The notes under the pieces: model-generated | What the model was told of the DNA's origin: nothing | The model's database searches: none | Seen by the model: the letters and a program-made list of their open reading frames with translations, nothing else | Position numbers and translations under genes: made by a program | From: Desulfuromonas sp. KJ2020 | Lineage (GTDB): Bacteria > Desulfobacterota > Desulfuromonadia > Desulfuromonadales > SZUA-540 | Assembly (NCBI RefSeq): GCF_024197615.1 | Contig: NZ_JAKUKE010000001.1 | Location: 62,001-126,000, forward strand | DNA: 64,000 nt | Direction: 5' to 3' | Shown here: piece after piece, positions 44,541 through 53,899 of the stretch | Layout of the letters: each line of letters opens with the position of its first letter | Numbering within the stretch: position 1 is the first letter of the stretch

Positions 44541-46534
44541 GGCACCCCCCTCCCGGCCCAGACACCCCAGGCCAGCAACAGGGTACAGGCCATGAAAATA
44601 TAGAGCAGATAGACATGCAGTCGCCCCTGCTGCAGCCAGCGAAGACGCACGCACCAGTGGGTCACCCTGGCGATGCCGGGCAGGAACAGACGGGTCAGTA
44701 CCGGGTCGAGGGACTGCTGGCTCAGGCCTATGTGCCCTGGAAATACCCCTCGCAACAGCGGGCGCTTGACCTGCGGAGCGAGGAGGTGCGGAACCAGGTG
44801 GCTCTGGGTCAACTCGGCATAGGCCTCACCCGTGTACTCGACCCGGGACGAGGAAAAGGCAAAGCCGCAGCTCCAGGTCCCGCGACGGGTGACAGGCCGG
44901 TGATGACGCAGCCAGAGAAGGAGGGCGGCGATGGCCAGGAGGCTGAGCCCGACGAGACCGTGGAACTGACCCAGTTTCTCCACGCGCAGCAGCACCGGGG
45001 CCAGGGCCGCCTGGCCGCCGGGAACGAGCTGCTCAAGGGGCAAGGCCAACAGAGCCAAAGCGCCCTGAGGGAGCACGCCGACAAGCAGACAGCCGGCCAG
45101 CAGTGCGCCCATGGGACCCAGCAGAAACAGCGAAGACTCATGCGCCTGCTCGGCCGCCAGACTGCGGGGGCTGCCCAGCAGAACAATCCCGGCCAGGCGG
45201 GTAAAGGCCAGCACGGCCAGCGCACCGACCAGGCCGAGAAGACCGACCAGCAGCAGGGAAAGCAGGCCGCTGAAACCGGCATCCAGCACGCCCTCCTGCA
45301 GCAGACCCAAATAGATGAGCCATTCACTCACCAGGCCGTTGAAGGGCGGCAGGGCGGCGATGGCCAGACAGCCGCCGAGCATGAGGCCGCCCGTCCAGGG
45401 CATGCGCTTGAGCAAGCCGCCGAGCTGATCCATATCCCGCGTTCCCGTGGCATGCAGAACGCTGCCGGCGCCCAAAAAGAGCAACCCCTTGAACAGGGCA
45501 TGATTCCAGATGTGCAGCAGGCCGCCGGCAAATCCGAAGAGGGCCAGCGTGGGATGCCCGTTGGCCTGCGCGAAAAAGCCCAGGCCCAGACCGAGAAAGA
45601 TGATCCCCACATTTTCAATGGTCGAGTAGGCCAGACACCTTTTGATATCCCGCTGGAAATTGGCCAGGACAATGCCATAGAGGGCGCCGGCGCCACCCAG
45701 GGCCATGAGGACGACGCCGGCCAGCGGCAACGCCGACGGCAGAAAGCTGCCGGCGCGCAGGATGCCGTAGACCCCCACTTTCACCAGCACTCCCGACATC
45801 AGAGCCGACACATGGCTGGGAGCGGCGGGATGGGCATCGGGCAGCCAGACATGCAGGGGAAAGAGACCGGCCTTGACGCCGAAGCCGGCCAGGGCGGCGA
45901 CAAACAGCAGGCCGGTCGTCTGGGGTGAAAGCTGCGCCAGGCCGGTGAAGGCGGCGAAATCGAAACTCCCGCAGAGGGTGCCGGCCCCCGCAAAAAAGGC
46001 CAGCAGCAGCACCAGTCCCAGGTGGGCAACGACCAGATAAAGCCAGGCGGCCTCTCTCACCTCGGCCTGACGATGCTCAAAGGCCACCAGAAAGAAGGAA
46101 GTCAGCGTCATGACCTCCCAGGCCATGAGGAAGAGCACCGCATTGGCGGCAACCACGACCAGAATCATGGCCGCAACCATCATGTTCAGGAAAAACCAGT
46201 GCGGACCCAGGGCGGCCGGGTGGGCGTGTCCCTGCAGATATCCCGGTGCGTACAGGGCGCAGAGCAGAGCCAGCAGGCACATGGGCAAAAGAAAAAAAGC
46301 AGCGAGGGGATCCAGGTAGAGGGACAGGTGACCACCCGGCACCCCCCAGGCCAGCGTCCAGGACTGAGGCGCATCAGCACGCAGACCCGACAGAGCCGCC
46401 AGCAATCCCGCTAAAGCGCCCGCCACCATACCGGCCCCACCGAGCACGGCGGCCAGCCGCGGCCAGCGGGAACTGCACAGAGCGAGGAACCCCGTGGCGG
46501 CAAAAATCAGGAGGGCCAACAGCAGCAGGTTCAT
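44537..46534 (-). CDS. Ehr complex: HyfB/NuoL-like subunit, copy 1
   Basis: 665 residues, many hydrophobic segments. Channel residues: Glu in FLMAWEVMTLTSFFLV, Lys in FGVKAGLFPLHVWLPDAH, Lys in SGVLVKVGVYGI, and CLAYSTIENVGI later. The tail has CGFAFSSSRVEYTGEAYAEL, matched by the similar segment in copy 2. First structural Ehr gene; its ATG overlaps the DUF1275 stop by 4 bases (ATGA). Confidence 0.9.
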   Translation of the reverse strand: MNLLLLALLIFAATGFLALCSSRWPRLAAVLGGAGMVAGALAGLLAALSGLRADAPQSWTLAWGVPGGHLSLYLDPLAAFFLLPMCLLALLCALYAPGYLQGHAHPAALGPHWFFLNMMVAAMILVVVAANAVLFLMAWEVMTLTSFFLVAFEHRQAEVREAAWLYLVVAHLGLVLLLAFFAGAGTLCGSFDFAAFTGLAQLSPQTTGLLFVAALAGFGVKAGLFPLHVWLPDAHPAAPSHVSALMSGVLVKVGVYGILRAGSFLPSALPLAGVVLMALGGAGALYGIVLANFQRDIKRCLAYSTIENVGIIFLGLGLGFFAQANGHPTLALFGFAGGLLHIWNHALFKGLLFLGAGSVLHATGTRDMDQLGGLLKRMPWTGGLMLGGCLAIAALPPFNGLVSEWLIYLGLLQEGVLDAGFSGLLSLLLVGLLGLVGALAVLAFTRLAGIVLLGSPRSLAAEQAHESSLFLLGPMGALLAGCLLVGVLPQGALALLALPLEQLVPGGQAALAPVLLRVEKLGQFHGLVGLSLLAIAALLLWLRHHRPVTRRGTWSCGFAFSSSRVEYTGEAYAELTQSHLVPHLLAPQVKRPLLRGVFPGHIGLSQQSLDPVLTRLFLPGIARVTHWCVRLRWLQQGRLHVYLLYIFMACTLLLAWGVWAGRGVP

Positions 46535-47268
46535 ACCATCTCTTTCGGTGAACTAAAATCCGGACGGTCGAACTGGAAATCAGCCAGGTGGCGTCGCCTC
46601 CAGAGAAAATAGCCGAGACCGGCACTCGCGCAGCCGGCGGCGGCAAGTAAAAGCGCCGGGATACCGACCCAGGCGTAGGCGAGGCCGCCGATGAGGCCAC
46701 CGCTGAAAAAACCTCCCAACAGAGTCGTCAGCAGAAAAAGCTTCCACCACTCGATGTGCCGGTAACGGAGTCCCTGTCCGATCAGGACTCCGATATCCGT
46801 CACCATGCCAGACACATGGGTGGTGCGGATGATCAGCCCATAATAGCTGCTGGCCATGGCGTTCTGCAGACCGCAGGCCATGGCCGCCAGGGGGATGCCG
46901 ATAGACAGCTGGGCCATGAGCAGAAAGGTGGCGGCGCCAATAATAGCCCCCTCTATCATCATGGTGATGCCGTAGCGTCGACCAGGGCGGACTTGCGTGG
47001 AGCCAATGATCAAACCGCTCAATACCGCGCCAGCCAGGAACCCGGCAAAGATGGAGAAGGCACCAACCAGATCGCCCCGGTTGGTGGTGGTGATATCGAT
47101 GGCCAGGCGTGAGACGGCGCCGCTCATATGACTGACCGGCACATGATAGATCCCCAGCAGAACCACATTGACAAACCCGGCGACCGAAGCGAGCAACGCG
47201 CCGAAGACGAAGACCCAGGGACGCTCGCGATAGAGATTCTTTTTGGTCTGATCAAGCGAATAGGGCAT
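46531..47268 (-). CDS. DUF1275 (YoaK-like) membrane protein
   Basis: 245 residues, about six hydrophobic segments. The DUF1275 pattern is clear: FVFGALLASVAGFVNVVLLG, VSHMSGAVSRLAID, and QNAMASSYYGLIIRTTHVSGMVTDIG. The family has no established function; it is suspected to be a transporter. Its stop overlaps the start of the first Ehr gene, so it is translationally coupled to the complex. It may assist assembly or move an ion or small molecule for it; both are speculation. Confidence 0.85.
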   Translation of the reverse strand: MPYSLDQTKKNLYRERPWVFVFGALLASVAGFVNVVLLGIYHVPVSHMSGAVSRLAIDITTTNRGDLVGAFSIFAGFLAGAVLSGLIIGSTQVRPGRRYGITMMIEGAIIGAATFLLMAQLSIGIPLAAMACGLQNAMASSYYGLIIRTTHVSGMVTDIGVLIGQGLRYRHIEWWKLFLLTTLLGGFFSGGLIGGLAYAWVGIPALLLAAAGCASAGLGYFLWRRRHLADFQFDRPDFSSPKEMV

Positions 47269-47351
47269 GCAGCTGAGAACTCCGACAATCTTTCAAATCC
47301 ACGCTCACGAAAAACCGATCCAGCCGGTCTTTCCCCGACGGCCCGCCTCTT

Positions 47352-48029
47352 CTATTTTTGGCAGCGGTCCTCGGCGCGACGCAGCGCCGCGCCAATCTCC
47401 TCCCGGCTCCCCGGTTCCGCCAGGGTTTTGCGAAAGTTGCGGTCGCGCAGGACAAAACCAAGGAGCGAGAGAAGATGCAGATGCGCGCGCAGGGTGGGGG
47501 CAATAAGCGTAAAGAGCACCTGAACCGGGATACCGTCGAGGGCGTAAAAATCTACCGGCTGCTCAAGAAAGCACAACGTCACCGTCGGTCGGGTGACATG
47601 CAGCAGCGACGGATTACGCGGATGCGGCAGGGCGATCCCTTCGCCAATGCCGGTGGAAGCCAGCTTTTCGCGGGCGATGAGCACCCGGCACAGGTAATCG
47701 CGATCGACCTCATCGGGCAGTCGCAGATGTTCCACCACATCGGCCAGCACCTCGTCCCGACTTTTCCCCTCCAGGCGGTAGAAGATTCCCCCGGCCTCGA
47801 TGGCCTCGCTCAGGTGCGGCAGCGGCAGGGCATCGCCTTCCGGCTCGGCCAACAGTTCGGGCGAGATGCCCATGCGCCGCGACGTCGCCCATTCCAGCAA
47901 CTCGGCCCGATTAAAGCGATAACTCTCATGGACCTTGTAGGCCGGCACAAGCTCCTGCTTGATCCAGCGATAGATGGTCTTTTCGGAGACCGACAGCAAC
48001 TTGGCGGCGTCTTTAACAGAAACGTTCAT
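47352..48029 (-). CDS. HTH (excisionase-type) - PTS EIIA regulator
   Basis: 225 residues. Residues 1-55 are a MerR/excisionase-like DNA-binding domain (VKDAAKLLSVSEKTIYRWIKQ, YRFNRAELLEWA). Residues 75-220 are a PTS fructose/nitrogen-type EIIA domain, with the phospho-acceptor His136 in GEGIALPHPRNP. It thus looks like a transcription factor whose activity may follow phosphotransfer state. The ATG at 48029 has AGGTGA upstream; a GTG three codons earlier is possible. It stands 83 bases before the DUF1275-Ehr operon on the same strand. Its promoter region carries repeats that could be its own operator. Confidence 0.82.
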   Translation of the reverse strand: MNVSVKDAAKLLSVSEKTIYRWIKQELVPAYKVHESYRFNRAELLEWATSRRMGISPELLAEPEGDALPLPHLSEAIEAGGIFYRLEGKSRDEVLADVVEHLRLPDEVDRDYLCRVLIAREKLASTGIGEGIALPHPRNPSLLHVTRPTVTLCFLEQPVDFYALDGIPVQVLFTLIAPTLRAHLHLLSLLGFVLRDRNFRKTLAEPGSREEIGAALRRAEDRCQK

Positions 48030-48040
48030 TTTTATCACCT

Positions 48041-48077
48041 ATGACATATGTCATTTCATTTGGACATCTTTGGACAT
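48041..48077. repeat. operator-like repeats before the HTH-EIIA gene
   Basis: A perfect 14-base palindrome ATGACATATGTCAT (48041-48054) and two direct copies of TTTGGACAT (48059-48067 and 48069-48077), one helical turn apart. They cover the stretch from the -10 element to the ribosome-binding site, a position suited to repression. Confidence 0.6.
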
Positions 48078-48104
48078 TATTTTTCTCTCTGACCAAATTG
48101 TCAA
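48076..48104 (-). promoter_or_regulatory. sigma70-like promoter of HTH-EIIA/Ehr unit
   Basis: On the minus strand TTGACA (48104-48099), 17 bases, AATAAT (48081-48076). A near-consensus promoter. One copy of the TTTGGACAT repeat overlaps its -10. Confidence 0.7.
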
Positions 48105-48229
48105 CAGCTTTATGGCCCCGAAAAGATATTTATAGGAAAATCTATATAAACTTCTTCTCGACAAAGGCTTCCCCCGACGACAGCCTTCTGCTACAGTCCC
48201 CGCCAAGCAGGTAAATCAGAGGAAATCTC

Positions 48230-49294
48230 ATGCCCACCCCCTTACCAAGCACCCAGATGTTCTGCACCCAACCCTTCGACTGGTGCGAGATTCACCCCGA
48301 CGGCCAGGTCTTTCTGTGCTGTCCGGCCTGGCTGAAGACCGCCATCGGCAACCTGCTGCAGGCCCCCCTCGGCCAGATCTGGAATGGCGAACAGGCTCGC
48401 CAGGTGCGCCAGGCGATCCTCAATGGCAGCTTTTCCGGCTGCAACCGTCAGCGCTGTCCCCGCCTGGCCAGCGCCACCGCACCGGTCAGCCCCCTGGAAC
48501 AGGTGGCCGATCCGGACATCCGACAGGCGCTGCAGAACGGCGCCACCACCCTGGTCTACGGCCCCAAGACCCTCAACCTCTGCCACGACCGCAGCTGCAA
48601 TTTGGCCTGCGCCAGTTGCCGCCGCGACTTTCACCTGGCGCGGGGAACCGCGCTGGAGACCGTTACCGCCCTGACGGAAAAGATCCGCCGTGAAGCGGGC
48701 CCCTCGGCCGAAACCCTGATTCTCAGCGGCACCGGCGACCCTTTCGGCAGCCCGACCTATCGAGGGCTGCTGCAGCACTTCGATGCCAGGGATTTCCCCC
48801 GGCTGAAAAACATCCGCCTGCACAGCAACGGCCAGCTCTGGACCGAAACCCTGTGGGAGTCCATGGCGCCGATTCACCCCTACGTGCAGACTGCCGAGAT
48901 CTCCATCGACGCCGCCACGGCCGCGACCTACGCCCTCAACCGCCATGGCGGGGATTTTCGGCAGCTGCGCGCCAACCTGCGCTACATCGCCGGCCTGCCC
49001 ATCGCCCTCACCTTCAGCTTTGTCGTCCAGGCCAACAACTACCGGGAGATGCCGGCCTTTGTCGAATGGGCCCATAGCCTGGGCGCCGCCGTCTATTTCA
49101 GCCAGCTGGTCAACTGGGGCACCTTCAGCCGCCAGGAGTTTGGGATCCGGGCCGTACACCGGGCCAACCATCCGGAGCACGCCGATTTTCTCCTCATACT
49201 GCGTTCACTCGCCGACCGACCCCGGGTCGACCTCGGTAACCTCAGCCCCCTGTTGGCAAGAAAGGACGCGACTCAAGGCGATTGCGTCGACTGA
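48230..49294 (+). CDS. radical SAM protein with SPASM-like N-terminus
   Basis: 354 residues. A Cys-rich N-terminal part (FCTQPFDWCEIHPDGQVF, LCC, later C near 71 and 76) resembles a SPASM/auxiliary cluster domain. The radical SAM motif follows in the middle: CNLACASC (CX3CX2C, near 125-132). SGTGDPFGS is at the place of the usual GGEP motif, and LHSNGQL and TAEISIDAA fit later strands. Auxiliary clusters normally come after the radical SAM core, so the order is unusual. GAGGAAATCTC precedes the ATG. No peptide substrate or partner gene is adjacent; function unknown. Confidence 0.8.
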   Translation: MPTPLPSTQMFCTQPFDWCEIHPDGQVFLCCPAWLKTAIGNLLQAPLGQIWNGEQARQVRQAILNGSFSGCNRQRCPRLASATAPVSPLEQVADPDIRQALQNGATTLVYGPKTLNLCHDRSCNLACASCRRDFHLARGTALETVTALTEKIRREAGPSAETLILSGTGDPFGSPTYRGLLQHFDARDFPRLKNIRLHSNGQLWTETLWESMAPIHPYVQTAEISIDAATAATYALNRHGGDFRQLRANLRYIAGLPIALTFSFVVQANNYREMPAFVEWAHSLGAAVYFSQLVNWGTFSRQEFGIRAVHRANHPEHADFLLILRSLADRPRVDLGNLSPLLARKDATQGDCVD

Positions 49295-49687
49295 CCCTAG
49301 GCCTGCGCCAGCAGCTCCTCAAAAAAACTGTTTGCTTTTTAGGCAAACAGTGCCTATAGTGCGTAGTTCAGCGTTAACGCTACCAGCGGAAAAGTCCTCT
49401 ATCGCCGGCCCGCCCGGTTTTTCCTCTGCCCCATCGATCACTGACCCCCCTGCAATCATTCCCTTCGGATATTGCGCAGCACTTCGGTTGGCGACGATGC
49501 GTTCATGCCAACGGTGTTGTGCAAGGCCGTTCCCCTTGGGACAATCGTTTGTCCCAGCGGTATCGCACCCCGAACTTTATTCACTGTTTCGTCTTTCGAC
49601 CAGTCCTTGCGAGTCTGCCTAGAGGAAGGCTTCAGGCCTTGCGGCTGCAATGACGCGTGTCTTTGACGAAATCAGCAAGGATTCTGC
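49295..49687. other. 393-base leader region of the helicase gene
   Basis: No gene supported. It contains a promoter near the left end (49332-49360) and then about 320 bases of leader with several hairpins, for example GGGACAA/TTGTCCC near 49538-49554 and AAGGC/GCCTT near 49626-49640. The 9-bp hairpin ACTGTTTGC/GCAAACAGT (49327-49351) overlaps the promoter and would act as a terminator only for leftward transcripts, because its T-run lies on the minus strand. Confidence 0.55.
49332..49360 (+). promoter_or_regulatory. sigma70-like promoter of the RNA helicase gene
   Basis: TTGCTT (49332-49337), 17 bases, TATAGT (49355-49360). It would give a transcript with a 5' leader of about 320 bases. Confidence 0.55.
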
Positions 49688-51010
<1,323 letters not shown>

Positions 51011-51032
51011 TAAAACCGCTGTCATCCCGACC

Positions 51033-51067
51033 AAAAGCCGGTACGCTTTGTGCGCACCGGCTTTTTT
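51033..51067 (+). terminator. terminator after rhlE
   Basis: 10-bp stem AAAAGCCGGT (51033-51042) with ACCGGCTTTT (51056-51065), then more Ts. Confidence 0.9.
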
Positions 51068-51095
51068 GTTTCCTGCCTCCCGCTGAACGCAGTTT

Positions 51096-51145
51096 TTGAC
51101 AACCCTTCGCTGGTTGTGCTATCTATAACGATTCGCATACGAATC
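51096..51145 (+). promoter_or_regulatory. marR promoter with overlapping palindromic operator candidate
   Basis: TTGACA (51096-51101), 18 bases, TATCTA (51120-51125). Just downstream lies GATTCG-cata-CGAATC (51130-51145), a perfect inverted repeat across the expected transcription start, as in many autorepressed MarR genes. Confidence 0.6.
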
Positions 51146-51191
51146 TTTTGCTCCCTAATATTTTTGAACTATTTTGCATAGAGGTCATCAC

Positions 51192-51776
51192 ATGACGTCT
51201 CAACCTGAAAAACCGGCTACGAAGCCCCACGGAACTCGCCACACCACAGAGGCCGACAGCCAGAAACCACCCCGCATCCCTTCAAACAGCTACGAGCTGC
51301 GCATCCTCCAGGCCCTGCGGCGCATTATCCGGGCCACGGAAATTCATTCGCAGAAGCTGATCCAGCAGCACAACATCACCGGCCCCCAACTCGGCTGCCT
51401 GCTGGCCCTCATCGATCACGGCCCCCTGCCTACGACGGTGCTGGCCCAGAAAATCTACCTCAGCCCGAGCACTGTGGTCGGCATTGTCGACCGCCTTGAA
51501 GAGAAGGGTCTGGTCGTGCGTCAGCGCAGCAGCCGCGACCGCCGACAGGTGCAGGTGGCGGCCACGGAGGCCGGACAGGCCCTGGCCACCGCGGCGCCCA
51601 GTCCCCTGCAGGAATCCTTGGCCGACGCGCTGAAGGAATTGCCGGAGCTCGAAAGGGTCTCCATCACCCTGTCCCTGGAGAAAGTCGTGGACTTGATGGA
51701 GGCGCGCAAAATCGACGCGGCCCCCCTGCTGGCCACGGGCCCCATCGCACCACCGCCAGACCCTGTCAACCCTTGA
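51192..51776 (+). CDS. MarR-family transcriptional regulator
   Basis: 194 residues. The winged-helix core lies at about 45-140: GPQLGCLLALIDHGPLPTTVLAQKIYLSP (recognition helix STVVGIVDRLEEKGLV) and the wing RQRSSRDRRQVQVAAT. The first 40 residues are hydrophilic and probably disordered. AGAGG lies before the ATG at 51192. It heads a unit with proVWX on the same strand, 76 bases upstream of proV. MarR proteins control osmolyte uptake in several bacteria, so control of the transporter is a reasonable inference. Confidence 0.88.
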   Translation: MTSQPEKPATKPHGTRHTTEADSQKPPRIPSNSYELRILQALRRIIRATEIHSQKLIQQHNITGPQLGCLLALIDHGPLPTTVLAQKIYLSPSTVVGIVDRLEEKGLVVRQRSSRDRRQVQVAATEAGQALATAAPSPLQESLADALKELPELERVSITLSLEKVVDLMEARKIDAAPLLATGPIAPPPDPVNP

Positions 51777-51852
51777 CAGCCTTGTCCGTTTTTCCCGCTC
51801 CGGTGCGAAAATGGGCCCCTCTATTGTCCTTACACCAAAAGACAGGAATGCT

Positions 51853-53034
51853 ATGACACCAAAGATCAAAGTCGAAAATCTTTACAAGGTTTTCGGCAAG
51901 ACCCCCCGTGCCGGGATCAAAATGCTGCAGGACGGCATGGGCAAGGAAGAACTTCTGCGGCGCCACAAGCTGGCGGTAGGCATCAATCAGGTCTCCTTCG
52001 ACATCAACGAGGGCGAATTCCTCGTGGTTATGGGACTCTCCGGCAGCGGCAAGTCGACCCTCATCCGCTGCCTCAACCGCCTCATCGAACCGACGGGCGG
52101 CAAAGTCTTTATCGACGGCACCGATATCACCACCCTGTCGGAGGAGGCCCTGCGCCGCACCCGCCTGAAGAAATTCGGCATGGTCTTTCAGCGTTTCGCC
52201 CTCTTTCCCCATCGCACCGTTCTGCAAAACGCCGAATACGGCCTGGAGATTCAGGGCATCGCTCCCGACGAGCGTCAGGCCAAAGCGCAGGAGGCCCTCG
52301 AACTGGTCGGTCTCAAAGGCTGGGAGAATTCCTACCCCGGCCAGCTCAGCGGCGGCATGCAGCAGCGCGTCGGCCTGGCCCGGGCGCTGGCCCTTGACCC
52401 CGACATCCTGCTGATGGACGAGGCTTTCAGCGCCCTCGACCCCCTGATCCGCCGCGAAATGCAGGACGAACTGCTGGCCCTGCAGAGCCGGGTCAACAAG
52501 ACCATCGTCTTCATCACTCACGACCTCGACGAGGCCCTCAAACTCGGCGACAAGATCATCATCATGCGCGACGGCGCTATTGTGCAGGCGGGTACGCCGG
52601 AAGAGATTCTCACTAACCCTGCCAACGATTATGTGGAAAAATTCATCGAGGATGTCGACATCTCCAAAATCCTCACGGCCGAATCGGTCATGCACAAGGC
52701 AACCGCCGTCACCTTTCCCAAGGATGGCCCCAAAACCGCCCTGCACAAGATGAAAGAAGTCGGTCTTTCCGGCATCCTGGTGGTGGACAAGGAGCGCCGT
52801 CTGCTTGGCATCCTTTCGGCTGAGGACGCCTCGAAACTGGCGAAGCGCAACGAAGCGAGCATCGAAACGGCCATTGTCCGCGATGTGCCCGAGATTCATC
52901 CCGGCGCCAGCCTGCAGGAACTCTTCGCTTTCGAAAACTTTCCCGTCGCCGTCGTCGATGAGAACAGAAAGCTCAAAGGTATCGTCGTGCGCGGCGCGCT
53001 GCTGGCCGCCATGGCAGAAAGGAGGCTAGGCTGA
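51853..53034 (+). CDS. proV: glycine betaine/proline ABC transporter ATPase with CBS domains
   Basis: 393 residues. ATPase of the ProU/OpuA type: Walker A MGLSGSGKSTLIRCLNRL, LSGGMQQRVGLARAL, LLMDEAFSALDPLIRREMQ, THDLDEAL. A pair of CBS domains fills about 280-390 (GILVVDKERRLLGIL, PVAVVDENRKLKGIVV), likely the ionic-strength sensor as in OpuA. The ATG at 51853 is preferred (AGGA five bases upstream); the 14 extra upstream residues do not resemble the family. The stop overlaps the proW start. Confidence 0.95.
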   Translation: MTPKIKVENLYKVFGKTPRAGIKMLQDGMGKEELLRRHKLAVGINQVSFDINEGEFLVVMGLSGSGKSTLIRCLNRLIEPTGGKVFIDGTDITTLSEEALRRTRLKKFGMVFQRFALFPHRTVLQNAEYGLEIQGIAPDERQAKAQEALELVGLKGWENSYPGQLSGGMQQRVGLARALALDPDILLMDEAFSALDPLIRREMQDELLALQSRVNKTIVFITHDLDEALKLGDKIIIMRDGAIVQAGTPEEILTNPANDYVEKFIEDVDISKILTAESVMHKATAVTFPKDGPKTALHKMKEVGLSGILVVDKERRLLGILSAEDASKLAKRNEASIETAIVRDVPEIHPGASLQELFAFENFPVAVVDENRKLKGIVVRGALLAAMAERRLG

Positions 53035-53879
53035 TGGATATGCCCCTGCCGAAATTTCCCCTGGGAAAGGGCATTGAAGCCCTGATCGATTTCTTCACCG
53101 AGCATTTCGCCTTTATCACCAAGGGTCTCTCCCGGGTCACCGAGACCGGCATCGACGCCCTGGTCGAGGGCATGCTCTTTCTGCCCCCCTGGCTGCTCAT
53201 CCTTATTTTCGCCGGCATCGCCCTGTGGCTGAGCGGGCGGCGCATCGCGATTTTTGCCGCCCTCGGACTGCTCTTCATCTGGAATCTGGGCCTGTGGGAA
53301 GCCACCGTTTCCACCATCGCCCTGGTGCTCATTTCCACCCTGGTGGCCGTGTCCATCGGGATCCCCATCGGCATCCTCGCCGCTCTCTACCAGGGGATGA
53401 ATCGGGTGACCATGCCCGTGCTCGATTTCATGCAGACGATGCCCGCCTTTGTCTACCTGATTCCGGCCATCCCCTTTTTCGGCCTGGGTCCCGTTTCCGC
53501 CATCTTCTCCACCGTCATCTTCGCCATGCCGCCGGCTATCCGCCTGACCTGCCTCGGCATCCGGCAGGTGCCTGAAGATCTCATCGAGGCGGCGGACGCC
53601 TTCGGCTCGACCCGCAGCCAGAAGCTCTTCAAGCTGCAGCTGCCGCTGGCGACGCCGACCATCATGGCCGGCGTCAATCAGACCATCATGCTGTCCCTGT
53701 CCATGGTGGTCATCGCCGCCATGATCGGCGCCGGCGGTCTGGGCAGCGAGGTCTGGAAAGCGATCCAGCGTCTGAAGCCGGGGATGGGCTTTGAGGCCGG
53801 CCTGGGCGTGGTCATCGTCGCCATTATCCTCGATCGCATCACCCAGAAGATCACGACCCGCAAGTCCGTCAACCTTTAA
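53034..53879 (+). CDS. proW: glycine betaine/proline ABC transporter permease
   Basis: 281 residues, about seven hydrophobic segments. OpuAB/ProW motifs: QTMPAFVYLIPAIPFFGLG, IRLTCLGIRQVPEDLIEAA (EAA loop that contacts the ATPase), and GAGGLGSEVWKAIQRL. The start overlaps proV by one base (TGATG). Inner-membrane channel of the osmolyte importer. Confidence 0.95.
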   Translation: MDMPLPKFPLGKGIEALIDFFTEHFAFITKGLSRVTETGIDALVEGMLFLPPWLLILIFAGIALWLSGRRIAIFAALGLLFIWNLGLWEATVSTIALVLISTLVAVSIGIPIGILAALYQGMNRVTMPVLDFMQTMPAFVYLIPAIPFFGLGPVSAIFSTVIFAMPPAIRLTCLGIRQVPEDLIEAADAFGSTRSQKLFKLQLPLATPTIMAGVNQTIMLSLSMVVIAAMIGAGGLGSEVWKAIQRLKPGMGFEAGLGVVIVAIILDRITQKITTRKSVNL

Positions 53880-53899
53880 CACGCATAAGGAGAAAAACG

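Noticed and set aside
44393-45928. A 511-codon plus-strand frame opposite the Ehr membrane genes
   Set aside because: Composition (Gln, Gly, Arg rich) is that of the complement of membrane-protein codons.
49327-49351. Hairpin ACTGTTTGC/GCAAACAGT as terminator of the radical SAM gene
   Set aside because: Its T-run is on the minus strand; on the plus strand it is followed by the -10 element of the helicase promoter, not by Ts.
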